Source: Lutimaribacter degradans (GTDB lineage Bacteria > Pseudomonadota > Alphaproteobacteria > Rhodobacterales > Rhodobacteraceae). From it: a stretch of 64,000 nt of DNA. Each line of letters begins with the position of its first letter. The first letter of the stretch is position 1. The stretch covers positions 1-64,000 of the forward strand of contig NZ_JAMQGO010000001.1 of assembly GCF_023703375.1 (NCBI RefSeq), given 5' to 3'. Made by a program: the position numbers and the translations under genes. Of the stretch, positions 1-8,609 are shown in pieces. The notes under the pieces are model-generated. The model did no database searches. It was given only the letters and a program-made list of their open reading frames with translations, and was not told the origin of the DNA.

Positions 1-1
1 A

Positions 2-85
2 CGTGTGGCGACCCGATACGACAGATGCCCAAAGGTCTTCCTCTCCGCCATCGCACTCGCGGCGCTCGTCATTTATTGGCTATGA
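2..85 (+). mobile_element. 3' end of an IS5-family (IS427-group-like) transposase
   Basis: Read from base 2, the window begins with the last 27 codons of a transposase, ending in a stop at 83-85. The C-terminal pattern VATRYDRCPKVF followed by a short hydrophobic tail ending in IYWL is the usual end of IS5-family DDE transposases of the IS427 type. The catalytic part lies upstream of the window. The bases just after the stop, about 84-98, probably hold the right terminal inverted repeat, but the left end is not visible so the exact boundary is inferred. The element abuts the truncated nuclease gene that follows. Confidence 0.8.
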
Positions 86-96
86 GTCCTGAGCCT

Positions 97-1539
97 AGCA
101 AAAGCACATCCAACATCACGTTAGAATTTGAGCTTAACGAAACTGAGACTCAAGAGTTTAAAGACGAGATAAAAAGCAATCTAAACGGAACGCTTCCGCT
201 AATGATATCTTTCGGCCAGAGAGACTTCGATGTGCTGATTAAGAAGCCGGGTCGCGGGCAAGCTCCGCTGACCAAAAAGAGCACGAGAATTGCTGATTTC
301 ATATCTCAAAGGATTTCGTTTGAGTACATTCCGGCAATTCGAACTGCGGAATCTGCGTCAAGAGTGATATCCGAGTTAGTTGAACGGGAATTGCTTCGAC
401 TTGAAAGGGACGAGGAATATACCAATGCAGTCCAAGTGATTGAGGATCTGCAAAAACCGGTCTTTGAAGAGTTGGCCAGTACAATTCAGTCAACGGTTGC
501 CGGTTTCTTGCCAAATGTGAAATCGGTCGATTTACAAACACGTCGAGAAGCTCGGTATCGATCGTTGCGCCGAGACGTGGAAATTATTGTAGACGATGGA
601 AACCTCACAAGACTCAATCGCAAAGGCGACGGTGTTCAAAGCTTGGTCGCTCTAGCTTTGATGCGTCATGCTTCAGAGCAAAGTTCTAATACTGACGGCA
701 GTAGCATCATAGCAATCGAAGAACCCGAATCGCACCTCCATCCTCGCGCGATACATGAACTCAGATCAGTAATTGAATCACTTGCTGAAAAAAATCAGGT
801 GGTTTTAACGAGTCATTCACCGCTGTTTGTCGACCCAAGTAATTTGAATAACACAATCATCGTCAAAAATAGTAAAGCGGCCCCTGCGGCCCACGTTGCA
901 GATATTCGCGAGGCCCTTGGAGTTCGGTTTTCCGACAACTTGGAGAACGCTAGGGTGGTCCTTTTGGTTGAAGGTAGCGACGACGCTATCGCACTATCCG
1001 CTATAGTTGCTGCGCGAAGCGAACCGCTTAAAGAGGCAATTTGTAGCGGAACAGTCAAGTTCGATCATTTGGGCGGCGCAAGTGCTTTACGCCAGAAGGC
1101 TTCTTTCTACAACGCAGGCGCTTGTCTGCTACAGTGCTTTATGGATGATGATAAAGCCGGTCAAAGTGCCGTGCAGCGTGCAGTCGATGACAAAGTTCTA
1201 AAGCTCTTGGATGTGAATCTTTGTACTGTTCCGCACTTGTTGGAAGCGGAGTTAGAAGACCTGTACGATAAATCCGTTTACGCTGATGCGTTCCTCGCCG
1301 AGTTTGGCGTCGATGTCAGAAAGAAACCCATGGCAAAAGACAAACAAAAGTGGTCGAATACAACAGAGCGTCTCTTCCGACAGGCCGGCAAGCCTTGGAG
1401 TGACGGTGTCAAAACACAGGCTAAGAACTGGCTTGCAGAATTTGCAGCTGAAAACGCGAACAGTATCGTCAAAAAACAGCTTTCAGGGCCAATTGACAGC
1501 TTTATAAAAACTGTTGAAGCGAAATTGCCGGTTGGTTAG
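97..1539 (+). pseudogene. OLD-family ATP-dependent nuclease, 5'-truncated by an IS
   Basis: The product resembles the C-terminal two thirds of an overcoming-lysogenization-defect (OLD) protein, an ABC-type ATPase fused to a TOPRIM nuclease. Visible motifs in order are KGDGVQSL (ABC signature region, near 622), the Walker B motif EEPESHLHP (near 718), the switch histidine TSHSP (near 810), and a TOPRIM domain with LVEGSDD (near 964) and DDDKAG (near 1147). The N-terminal Walker A region is missing: the reading frame runs straight into the IS end. An ATG at 82 overlaps the transposase stop and could start a 485-residue remnant, but without Walker A it should not work as an ATPase. Base composition is clearly more AT-rich than the rest of the window, which suggests horizontal acquisition. 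OLD proteins often act in phage defence, alone or with a partner helicase; no partner is visible downstream. Confidence 0.8.
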
Positions 1540-1902
1540 TGGGATACCCAACATTTAAGAATATCTCCTTTAGGCTGGGAGCGGCCGTCAGACGAGTTTC
1601 GTACGAACGTCCGCTCCGGCCCGCTTCCTGACAACCATCCACACCCGGCGACCAACAACCTTTCCCGCCGCCGATCGCGCGTGGGCCGCTTGGCGGGGTT
1701 CGCGCCCCGCAGGGGGTTAATGGCCGCGCGGTTTCGGGGGCGGATCGCGCGGGGCGGGCGGTTTTCGGGGGATATGCGGCCGGGTTACGCGTCTGTTACG
1801 TCTGCGGACGGTGCAAAACCGCGCGGTCTGGCGCTTGGGCCGCGCGGTATGCGTTCATCTTTCGTCAGGAAATGCGCGCCATCCTGGCCGGATCGCGCGG
1901 TT
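1540..1902. other. Intergenic stretch without a recognisable gene
   Basis: After the nuclease remnant the composition moves back to high GC. Open frames here are poor in conserved features and look like shadows of GC-rich DNA. The word CGCGCGG recurs several times between 1700 and 1930. I see no promoter or RNA gene that I can support. Confidence 0.5.
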
Positions 1903-1921
1903 AACGGGGCGCGCGCCCGTT
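1903..1921 (-). terminator. Terminator-like hairpin after irr
   Basis: AACGGG at 1903-1908 pairs with CCCGTT at 1916-1921 around a GC-rich centre. It sits about 10 bases downstream of the irr stop on the minus strand. There is no long T-run, so its strength is uncertain. Confidence 0.4.
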
Positions 1922-1930
1922 TTCGCGCGG

Positions 1931-2353
1931 TCAGGTCCGGCGCAGCCGTATCACCACGTCGACCGAGGCCAGCTCCGCCCCTTCGGGCACCTCCGGCAGG
2001 CGGCTGATCTCCAGTTCCTCGCTGGGCGCGTCCTGCAGCGTGCCGCTATCCTCCCAGAAGAAATGCGGGTGGTCATGGGTGTTGGTGTCGAAGTAGCTCT
2101 TGGTGCCGTCCACCGTGATCTCGTGCAGCAGCCCGACCTCGCAAAAGGCGCGTAGCGTGTTGTAAACCGTTGCCAGGCTTACCTTTTCTCCGCTGTCGCG
2201 GACATCGGCGAACAGGCTTTCGGCGGTGACGTGGCGGTGGTGCCCGTCGCCCACCAGCAGCGCCGCCAGCGCCACGCGCTGCCGCGTCGGGCGCAACCCG
2301 CCCTCCGATAGCCATTCGGTTCCACGTTCGATCTGCCGCTGGGTCACTGTCAT
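1931..2353 (-). CDS. irr: Iron response regulator Irr (Fur family)
   Basis: This 140-residue Fur-superfamily protein has the winged-helix part ([15 protein letters not shown], then [10 protein letters not shown]) followed by a metal/heme-binding region containing [11 protein letters not shown]. In alphaproteobacteria Irr represses or activates iron and heme genes when iron is scarce, and heme promotes its inactivation. The HxH-type motif is present, while the N-terminal Cys-Pro heme regulatory motif of Bradyrhizobium Irr is absent, as in many relatives. I chose the ATG at 2353, which gives normal family length; the longer frame to 2476 reads through the intergenic region. It is divergent from fabA, an arrangement common in this order. 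I looked for an iron-control-element palindrome in the intergenic region and did not find a convincing one. Confidence 0.92.
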   Translation of the reverse strand: MTVTQRQIERGTEWLSEGGLRPTRQRVALAALLVGDGHHRHVTAESLFADVRDSGEKVSLATVYNTLRAFCEVGLLHEITVDGTKSYFDTNTHDHPHFFWEDSGTLQDAPSEELEISRLPEVPEGAELASVDVVIRLRRT

Positions 2354-2440
2354 CGCGAATTCCTTGCTCCACCGGATATATAGGGCGCACCGACCGGAAA
2401 TTTCAAACAAAAACCCCAGATAACCACAGGCTTGAGCCCA

Positions 2441-2450
2441 CCCCCCCCCC
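2441..2450. repeat. C10 homopolymer in the irr-fabA intergenic region
   Basis: Ten consecutive C residues follow CCCA, about 50 bases upstream of the fabA start. Such a tract is prone to slipped-strand length change and lies between two divergent promoters. Confidence 0.6.
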
Positions 2451-2502
2451 AATGCTACAGGAACCGGAACCGACACCGACGGACAAGAAGGAAGCGTCGC
2501 AG

Positions 2503-3012
2503 ATGGCCGACTATCCCGCCAGCTTTGGCAAGGAAGACCTGTTGAAATGCGCCCGTGGCGAGCTGTTCGGGCCGGGCAACGCGCAACTGCCCGAGCCGCC
2601 GATGCTCATGATGGACCGGATCACCGACATCTCCGCTGACGGCGGCGCGCATGGCAAGGGCCATGTGCTGGCCGAGTTCGACATCACCCCGGACCTGTGG
2701 TTCTTCGAGTGCCATTTCCCCGGCAACCCGATCATGCCGGGCTGCCTTGGGCTGGATGGCCTGTGGCAGCTGACGGGTTTCAACCTGGGCTGGCGCGGCT
2801 GGCAGGGGCGCGGCTATGCCCTGGGCGTGGGCGAGGTCAAGCTGAAGGGGATGGTACGCCCCGACCGCAAGATGCTGACATACAAGATAGATTTCACCAA
2901 GGCCGTGCAAACCCGCCGCCTGACCATGGGCGTGGCCGATGGCATCGTCGAGGCCGATGGCGAGGTGATTTACGAGGTCAAGGACATGAAGGTCGCGTTG
3001 AGCGAGACGTGA
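2503..3012 (+). CDS. fabA: 3-hydroxydecanoyl-ACP dehydratase/isomerase FabA
   Basis: FabA dehydrates 3-hydroxyacyl-ACP and isomerises trans-2- to cis-3-decenoyl-ACP, the branch point of anaerobic-type unsaturated fatty acid synthesis in the cytosol. The hot-dog fold carries the catalytic His in [12 protein letters not shown] and the catalytic Asp in LGLDGLWQL. Starting at the ATG at 2503 gives 169 residues, close to the E. coli protein (172), and AAGGA lies just upstream. An in-frame ATG at 2452 would add a non-conserved charged tail. It begins the fabA-phnA-fabB-fabI cluster and is followed after 5 bases by the PhnA-like gene. Confidence 0.95.
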   Translation: MADYPASFGKEDLLKCARGELFGPGNAQLPEPPMLMMDRITDISADGGAHGKGHVLAEFDITPDLWFFECHFPGNPIMPGCLGLDGLWQLTGFNLGWRGWQGRGYALGVGEVKLKGMVRPDRKMLTYKIDFTKAVQTRRLTMGVADGIVEADGEVIYEVKDMKVALSET

Positions 3013-3017
3013 ACGCG

Positions 3018-3356
3018 ATGAGCGAAACAGGTTTGCCTCCCTGTCCGGATTGCGGTTCGGCCTTTACCTATGAAATGGATGCGCTGCTGGTCTGTCCGGA
3101 ATGCGGGCATGAATGGTCGGCGCAGGAGGCGGCCGCGCAGGTGATCCGCGATAGCGCGGGCACGCCGCTGGCCGATGGCGACACGGTGACCGTGATCAAG
3201 GATCTCAAGCTGGGCGGCACCTCGTCGGTGGTCAAGGTGGGCACCAAGGTCAAGAACATCCGCCTGGTCGACGGCGATCACGATATCGATTGCAAGATCG
3301 CCGGGGTGGGGCAGATCGGCCTCAAGTCGCAATTCGTTAAGAAGGTCACGAAATAG
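3018..3356 (+). CDS. PhnA/YjdM-type zinc-ribbon protein
   Basis: This 112-residue protein has an N-terminal zinc ribbon (CPDCGSAF ... CPECGHEW, four Cys) and the PhnA C-terminal domain with the typical [14 protein letters not shown] stretch. The family is named from the E. coli phn region but is not required for phosphonate use, and its molecular role is unknown. It starts 5 bases after the fabA stop, so it is probably cotranscribed with fabA. Family membership is firm; function is not. Confidence 0.85.
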   Translation: MSETGLPPCPDCGSAFTYEMDALLVCPECGHEWSAQEAAAQVIRDSAGTPLADGDTVTVIKDLKLGGTSSVVKVGTKVKNIRLVDGDHDIDCKIAGVGQIGLKSQFVKKVTK

Positions 3357-3357
3357 G

Positions 3358-3384
3358 GGCAGGGGTCGCGCCTGCCGCCGTTTT
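3358..3384 (+). terminator. Likely Rho-independent terminator after the PhnA-like gene
   Basis: GGCAGG at 3358-3363 pairs with CCTGCC at 3371-3376, followed shortly by TTTT at 3381-3384. It separates fabA-phnA from fabB, so fabB probably also has its own promoter in 3385-3515. Confidence 0.5.
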
Positions 3385-3525
3385 AAGCAGCCTTGAACGA
3401 ATGGCGGGCCACTTCGGCGCATGTCCAGTTGCCGACGCCCCCATGCGCCTTGCCGCCGCCATCCCTGCTTGCACCTGACCGCCCCCATGCCCTACACAGT
3501 CAGCAAATAGATGAAGGGAGGCCAC

Positions 3526-4755
3526 ATGCGCCGCGTCGTCGTTACAGGGTTGGGCATCGTTTCCAGCATCGGCAACAACGCCACCGAGGTTCTGGCCGCG
3601 CTCAAGGCGGGCAAATCCGGCATCACCGCCAACGAGGCGATGAAAGAGCACGGGTTTCGCAGCCAGATCGCGGGGGATGTGAAACTGGACATCACCGAGT
3701 ACGTGGACAAGCGCACGTTGCGCTTCATGGGGCCGGGGGCCGCCTATGCCCATATCGCCATGTCCCAGGCCATCGCCGATTCCGGGCTTGAGGAAAGCGA
3801 TGTCGTGAACCCGCGCACCGGGCTGGTGGCGGGCTCGGGCGGGCCGTCGACATCGGCCATGCTGGCCGCGCATCTGACGGTGCTTGAAAAGGGCAGCCCG
3901 AAACGGATCGGACCCTTTGCCGTGCCGAAATGCATGTCCTCGACAATCAGCGCGAACCTCAGCACCGCGTTCCAGATCAAGGGGATCAATTATTCAATCA
4001 CCTCGGCCTGTTCGACCAGCCTGCATTGCATCGGCAATGCGGCCGAGCAGATCATGATGGGCAAGCAGGACGTGATGTTCGCCGGTGGCGGCGAGGAACT
4101 GGACTGGACGCTGTCGTGCCTGTTTGATGCCATGGGCGCGATGAGCAGCAAGTTCAACGACACGCCCGAGCGCGCCAGCCGCGCCTTCGACGTGGATCGT
4201 GACGGGTTCGTGATCGGCGGGGGCGGCGGTATCCTTGTCCTGGAAGACTTGGAACATGCCAAGGCGCGCGGTGCAAAGATCTATGCCGAGGTCACCGGAT
4301 ATGCCGCCACCAGCGACGGGCACGACATGGTCGCACCCAGCGGCGAGGGCGGCGAACGGGCCATGCGCCTGGCGCTGCAAACCCTGCCCGAGGATCGCAA
4401 GGTCAGCTATATCAACGCGCATGGCACCTCGACCCCGGTGGGCGACGTGGGCGAGATTGAGGCGGTGCGCCGCGTCTTTGGCGAGGGCAGCACGCCGCCT
4501 GTGAGTTCGACCAAGTCGATGACCGGCCACAGCCAGGGTGCCACCGGCGCGCAGGAGGCGATTTATTGCCTTCTGGCGCTTGAGCATGATTTCATCATCC
4601 CCTCGATCAATGTCGAAACGCTGGATCCCGCGCTGAAACCCGCGGAGATCGCGACGGCGCTGGTCGAGAATGCCGGGCTCGACTCGGTGATGACGAACTC
4701 GTTCGGCTTTGGCGGTACGAACGGGTCGATGATCCTGTCCAGATATCGCGGGTAA
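3526..4755 (+). CDS. fabB: 3-oxoacyl-ACP synthase I FabB
   Basis: FabB condenses malonyl-ACP with acyl-ACP and elongates the cis-3 intermediate made by FabA. The thiolase fold shows the active-site Cys near residue 162 (TSACSTSLH), and the two catalytic His in [11 protein letters not shown] and [10 protein letters not shown]. The ATG at 3526 follows GGGAGG at ideal spacing and gives 409 residues, the family length; the upstream ATG at 3511 overlaps this ribosome binding site. Pairing with fabA marks it as FabB rather than FabF. fabI follows after 7 bases. Confidence 0.95.
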   Translation: MRRVVVTGLGIVSSIGNNATEVLAALKAGKSGITANEAMKEHGFRSQIAGDVKLDITEYVDKRTLRFMGPGAAYAHIAMSQAIADSGLEESDVVNPRTGLVAGSGGPSTSAMLAAHLTVLEKGSPKRIGPFAVPKCMSSTISANLSTAFQIKGINYSITSACSTSLHCIGNAAEQIMMGKQDVMFAGGGEELDWTLSCLFDAMGAMSSKFNDTPERASRAFDVDRDGFVIGGGGGILVLEDLEHAKARGAKIYAEVTGYAATSDGHDMVAPSGEGGERAMRLALQTLPEDRKVSYINAHGTSTPVGDVGEIEAVRRVFGEGSTPPVSSTKSMTGHSQGATGAQEAIYCLLALEHDFIIPSINVETLDPALKPAEIATALVENAGLDSVMTNSFGFGGTNGSMILSRYRG

Positions 4756-4762
4756 CACGAAG

Positions 4763-5554
4763 ATGATGAATTCGATGGAGGGCAAGCGCGGCCTGATCAT
4801 GGGCGTCGCCAACGACCGGTCGATCGCCTGGGGCATCGCCAAGGCGATGGCCGGGGCGGGGGCCGAACTGGCCTTTACCTACCAGGGCGAGGCTTTCGGC
4901 AAGCGGCTTTCCCCCCTTGCCGAGAGCGTGGGTAGCGATTTCATGGTCGATTGCGACGTGACTGACGACGCGACCCTGGACCGCGCCTTTCGCGAACTGG
5001 CCGAGCGCTGGCCGACCATTGATTTCCTGGTGCATGCCATTGCCTATTCCGACAAGTCGGAGCTTACCGGGCGGTTCATCAACACCAGCCGCGAGAACTT
5101 CAAGAACTCGATGGATATCTCGGCCTATTCCTTCATCGATGTGGCTCGGCGCGCCTATCCGCTGATGAAGGAGCAGGGCGGTACGATGTTGACCCTGACC
5201 TACCAGGGATCGAACCGGGTGGTGCCCAATTACAACGTGATGGGCGTGGCCAAGGCGGCGCTGGAAGCGACGACGCGCTACCTGGCCAACGACCTTGGGC
5301 CGGATGGCATCCGCGTCAACGCGATCAGCCCTGGCCCGATGAAGACGCTGGCCGGCGCAGCCATAGGTGGCGCGCGCAAGACTTACAAGCACACCGAGGC
5401 GAACGCGCCCTTGCGATCGAACGCGACGCTGGAGGCGGTGGGCGGCACCGCCGTCTGGCTGGCGTCGGACGCGGGGGCCTTTACCTCGGGCGAGGTCATT
5501 CACGTCGATGGCGGGTATCACGTGCTGGGTATGCCCCAGCCCGAGAACCTGTGA
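4763..5554 (+). CDS. fabI: Enoyl-ACP reductase (NADH) FabI
   Basis: FabI reduces trans-2-enoyl-ACP in the last step of each elongation cycle. This short-chain dehydrogenase has the FabI nucleotide-binding start (GLIMGVANDRSIAWGIA) and the Tyr-x6-Lys catalytic pair in NYNVMGVAK. Length is 263 residues. Two nearby in-frame ATGs (4766, 4775) are possible starts. It lies 7 bases after fabB and is surely in the same transcript. The triclosan-sensitive enzyme type is inferred from family only. Confidence 0.94.
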   Translation: MMNSMEGKRGLIMGVANDRSIAWGIAKAMAGAGAELAFTYQGEAFGKRLSPLAESVGSDFMVDCDVTDDATLDRAFRELAERWPTIDFLVHAIAYSDKSELTGRFINTSRENFKNSMDISAYSFIDVARRAYPLMKEQGGTMLTLTYQGSNRVVPNYNVMGVAKAALEATTRYLANDLGPDGIRVNAISPGPMKTLAGAAIGGARKTYKHTEANAPLRSNATLEAVGGTAVWLASDAGAFTSGEVIHVDGGYHVLGMPQPENL

Positions 5555-5613
5555 GCGAGCGGGGCGCGCCCGTGGCGCGCGCTGCCTGTCTCGGCCCGTT
5601 CCGGGCCTCGGGG

Positions 5614-5664
5614 CCGAGGGGCGCTGCCCCTCGGGCTCCCCGGGGTATTTGCGGCAAGAGGAAG
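5614..5664 (+). repeat. Dispersed intergenic repeat, copy 1
   Basis: A 9-bp hairpin (CCGAGGGGC / GCCCCTCGG, 5614-5634) is followed by CCCCGGGGTATTT, three variable bases, then GCAAGAGGAAG (5638-5664). The same arrangement recurs near 27.7, 30.7 and 62.1 kb. The GAGGAAG end serves as part of the ribosome binding region of the gene starting at 5679. Confidence 0.8.
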
Positions 5665-5678
5665 AAGGTAGCCGGCGC

Positions 5679-6491
5679 ATGAAGATCCTGTTCCTGGGCG
5701 ATGTCATGGGGCGCGCGGGGCGCGTGGCGGTGGCCGAGCGGTTGCCGCGGCTACGGGCCGATTGGCAACTGGATTTCGTGATCGTCAATGGCGAGAATGC
5801 CAGCAACGGGGCCGGCTTGACCACGGCCCATGCCAAGCTGCTGTTCGAGGCGGGCGCGGATTGCGTGACCCTGGGCGATCATGCCTTTGACCAGAAGGAC
5901 ATGTTGCAGGCCATCGAGGGCGATGCGCGCATCCTGCGGCCGCTGAATTATGCCAAGCAGGCGCCGGGGCGCGGGGCGCGGGTGTTTTCCGACGCACGCG
6001 GACGCAAGATCCTGGTGGCGCAGGTGTTGGGGCAGGTTTTCATGAAACGAGCCTTCGACGATCCTTTCTCGGCCATCGACGCGGTGTTGCGCGCGCAGCC
6101 GCTGGGCGGGGCGGTGCAAGCGGCGGTCGTGGACATGCATTGCGAGGCCACGTCGGAGAAGATGGGCATGGGGCATTTCTGCGATGGGCGCGCCAGCCTG
6201 GTGGTTGGCACCCATACCCATGTTCCCACGGCGGATGCGCAGATCCTGCCGGGGGGCACGGCGCTTTTATCGGATGCGGGGATGTGCGGCGATTACAACT
6301 CGGTCATCGGGATGGAGAAATCCGAGCCGATGCGCCGTTTCGTGACGGGTATGGGAAAGGGCCGCTTTACCCCGGCACTGGGCGAGGCGACGCTGTCGGG
6401 CGTCTACATCGAAACCGACGACAAGACGGGCCGCGCCACGCGGATCGAGATGGTCCGCCAGGGCGGCCACCTGCCGCAGGCGGGCCCGTGA
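5679..6491 (+). CDS. YmdB-type metallophosphoesterase (TIGR00282 family)
   Basis: The 270-residue protein starts MKILFLGDVMGRAG and carries the phosphodiesterase ligands NGENASNG, LGDHAFD and GTHTHVPTAD typical of the YmdB family, cytosolic 2',3'-cyclic phosphodiesterases. In Bacillus YmdB affects biofilm and RNA decay; the role in alphaproteobacteria is little known. I use the ATG at 5679 because it begins the conserved motif and GAGGAAGAAGG lies just upstream; the longer frame reads through the repeat. It is separated from fabI by 124 bases holding repeat copy 1. Confidence 0.85.
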   Translation: MKILFLGDVMGRAGRVAVAERLPRLRADWQLDFVIVNGENASNGAGLTTAHAKLLFEAGADCVTLGDHAFDQKDMLQAIEGDARILRPLNYAKQAPGRGARVFSDARGRKILVAQVLGQVFMKRAFDDPFSAIDAVLRAQPLGGAVQAAVVDMHCEATSEKMGMGHFCDGRASLVVGTHTHVPTADAQILPGGTALLSDAGMCGDYNSVIGMEKSEPMRRFVTGMGKGRFTPALGEATLSGVYIETDDKTGRATRIEMVRQGGHLPQAGP

Positions 6492-6701
6492 GCCCAGGGA
6501 CGTGGAGCGTGCCCGCGCCCGTGGCGATCATGGCGGGCAGGCACATCTGCACCCCGTCGGGGGATGTTTTCGGCAGGTGCCGATCCAGGCATGGTGTCCG
6601 CCCGTCTGCCAAGTGCAGCCGCGGTGTTCTGGCCCTCTTGCTCGGGTTCGGGGCATGGGCGAGACTGACGCGTGGTGAGTGCGGGTAGCAAGGGCGCGGG
6701 C

Positions 6702-8480
6702 ATGGAGCTTTTTCAGTTTTCCCAGGCAACGCAGGCTGTCATGTCGCTGGTCGTCGTGCTGGCGATGTTCGTGCTGTTCGTAAAGGAATGGTACCCCACC
6801 GAAGTTGTCGCGATCGGTGGTGCCGCGCTGATGCTGGTGCTGGGGCTGGTGCCCTATGACCGGGCGCTGGAGGTGCTGTCGAACCCCGCCCCCTGGACCA
6901 TTGCCACGATGTTCATCGTGATGGGGGCGCTGGTGCGCACCGGCGCGCTGGATGCCTTTACCGCCTATGCCGACCGGCATGCGCAAACCCGCCCGCGCAT
7001 GGCCATCGCGATGCTTTTGGGGTTTGTCATCGTGGCCTCGGCTATCATGAACAACACCCCGGTGGTGGTGGTGATGATCCCGGTTTTCGTGCAACTGGCG
7101 CGCACGTTGGGGCAATCGGCCAGCAAGTTCCTGATCCCGCTCAGCTATGCGGCGATCATGGGGGGGACGCTGACGCTGGTCGGGACATCGACCAACTTGC
7201 TGGTGGATGGCGTGGCGCGGGCCAACGGGTTGGAGGCGTTCTCGATCTTCGAGGTCACGCCGCTGGCGGCGGTCCTGGTGGTCTGGGGCATGTTCTACCT
7301 TGGGGTGATCGGGCCCTTGCTGTTGCCGGAACGCGATAGCATGGCCAGCATGCTGTCGGACCGCTCGAAGATGAAATTCTTTACCGAGGCCGTCATTCCG
7401 CCCGAAAGCAACCTGATCGGTCGCGAGGTGACGGGCGTGCAATTGTTCAAGCGTGAGGGCGTGCGGCTGATCGACGTGATCCGCGGCGACCAGTCGCTGC
7501 GGCGCAACCTGCAGGGTGTCACGTTGGAAGTGGGCGACCGCGTGGTGCTGCGCACGCAGATGACCGAGTTGTTGAGCCTGCAACGCGACAAGAGCCTGAA
7601 GCGCGTCGACCAGATCAGCGCGGTCGAGACGAGCACGGTCGAGGTACTGATAACGCCCGGGGCAAAGATGGTCGGCCGGCGGCTGGGCGCGTTGCGGCTG
7701 CGGCGGCGGTTCGGGGTCTATCCGCTGGCGGTGCACCGGCGGAACCAGAATATTGGCCGGCAGCTTGACGAACTGGTGGTGCGCGTGGGCGATACGCTGC
7801 TGCTGGAAGGGACGCCAGAGGACATTCAGCGCCTGGCCAACGAGATGGACCTTGTGGATGTCAGCCACCCGTCGGCGCGTGCGTTCCGGCGGGGTCATGC
7901 GCCGCTGGCCGTGGCAGCGCTGGTGGGTGTGGTGATACTGGCAGGGCTGGGCGTTGCACCGCTTCTGCCGTTGGCGGTGATCGCGGTGGCGATCGTGTTG
8001 CTGACCCGCTGTATCGACGCGGACGAGGCGTTTTCCTTTGTCGAGGGGCGCCTGCTGGCGTTGATCTTTGCCATGTTGGCCATCGGTGCGGCGCTTGAAC
8101 ATACGGGCGCGGTGGCGTTGATCGTCAACGCGATTGCGCCGGGTTTGTCGGGGCTGTCGCCCTTCGTGATCGTCTGGGTGATCTACCTTTTGACCAGCGT
8201 GCTGACCGAGATGGTCAGCAACAACGCCGTGGCGGTGGTGATAACGCCCATCGCCATCGGGTTGGCGCAGGTGATGGGTATCGACCCGCGGCCGCTGGTC
8301 GTGGCGGTGATGGTGGCGGCAAGCTGCAGTTTTGCCACGCCTATCGGATACCAGACCAACATGCTGGTTTACGGGCCGGGTGGCTACAAGTTCACAGACT
8401 TCATGCGCGTGGGCGTGCCTTTGAACCTGACCATGGGGATACTGGCCTCGGCGCTCATACCGTTTTTCTTTCCGTTCTGA
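6702..8480 (+). CDS. SLC13/DASS-type permease with two TrkA-C domains
   Basis: A 592-residue inner-membrane protein: hydrophobic helices at about 1-200, two regulatory TrkA-C (RCK_C) domains at roughly 215-390, then a second membrane half. Family motifs are visible as repeated re-entrant signatures: MNNTPVVVV with VGTSTNLLV in the first half, and MVSNNAVAVV with TPIGYQTNM in the second. Relatives transport sulfate, dicarboxylates or other anions with sodium; the substrate cannot be told here. The start at 6702 is preferred over an upstream GTG at 6672. It is convergent with a second permease of the same family (8610-10382), but the two are distant paralogues, not a tandem duplication. Confidence 0.85.
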   Translation: MELFQFSQATQAVMSLVVVLAMFVLFVKEWYPTEVVAIGGAALMLVLGLVPYDRALEVLSNPAPWTIATMFIVMGALVRTGALDAFTAYADRHAQTRPRMAIAMLLGFVIVASAIMNNTPVVVVMIPVFVQLARTLGQSASKFLIPLSYAAIMGGTLTLVGTSTNLLVDGVARANGLEAFSIFEVTPLAAVLVVWGMFYLGVIGPLLLPERDSMASMLSDRSKMKFFTEAVIPPESNLIGREVTGVQLFKREGVRLIDVIRGDQSLRRNLQGVTLEVGDRVVLRTQMTELLSLQRDKSLKRVDQISAVETSTVEVLITPGAKMVGRRLGALRLRRRFGVYPLAVHRRNQNIGRQLDELVVRVGDTLLLEGTPEDIQRLANEMDLVDVSHPSARAFRRGHAPLAVAALVGVVILAGLGVAPLLPLAVIAVAIVLLTRCIDADEAFSFVEGRLLALIFAMLAIGAALEHTGAVALIVNAIAPGLSGLSPFVIVWVIYLLTSVLTEMVSNNAVAVVITPIAIGLAQVMGIDPRPLVVAVMVAASCSFATPIGYQTNMLVYGPGGYKFTDFMRVGVPLNLTMGILASALIPFFFPF

Positions 8481-8609
8481 TGCAATGACGGGCGCGCGGA
8501 AAACGCGGCGCGAGCGTGGCGGGGAAAGAAAACGCCGAACAAGCCTGGGCATCGGCCCGCGGTTGTGCAGGGCTTTCCGCGTGCGTGCCCTGCCTGCCTT
8601 GCAGGCTGA

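Noticed and set aside
25..96. N-terminal extension of the OLD-like protein from the ATG at 25
   Set aside because: These codons are an out-of-frame reading of the transposase end and the IS terminus; they share nothing with OLD proteins.
2354..2502. Iron-control-element palindrome for Irr
   Set aside because: No TTTAGAA-type dyad could be found by eye in the irr-fabA region.
6528..8552. Very long open frame (674 codons) on the strand opposite the first SLC13 permease
   Set aside because: It is His- and Arg-rich, lacks any domain and mirrors the real gene; such antisense frames are common in high-GC DNA. The same applies to the long frame opposite ileS (52777-55173) and opposite mcm (36565-38799).
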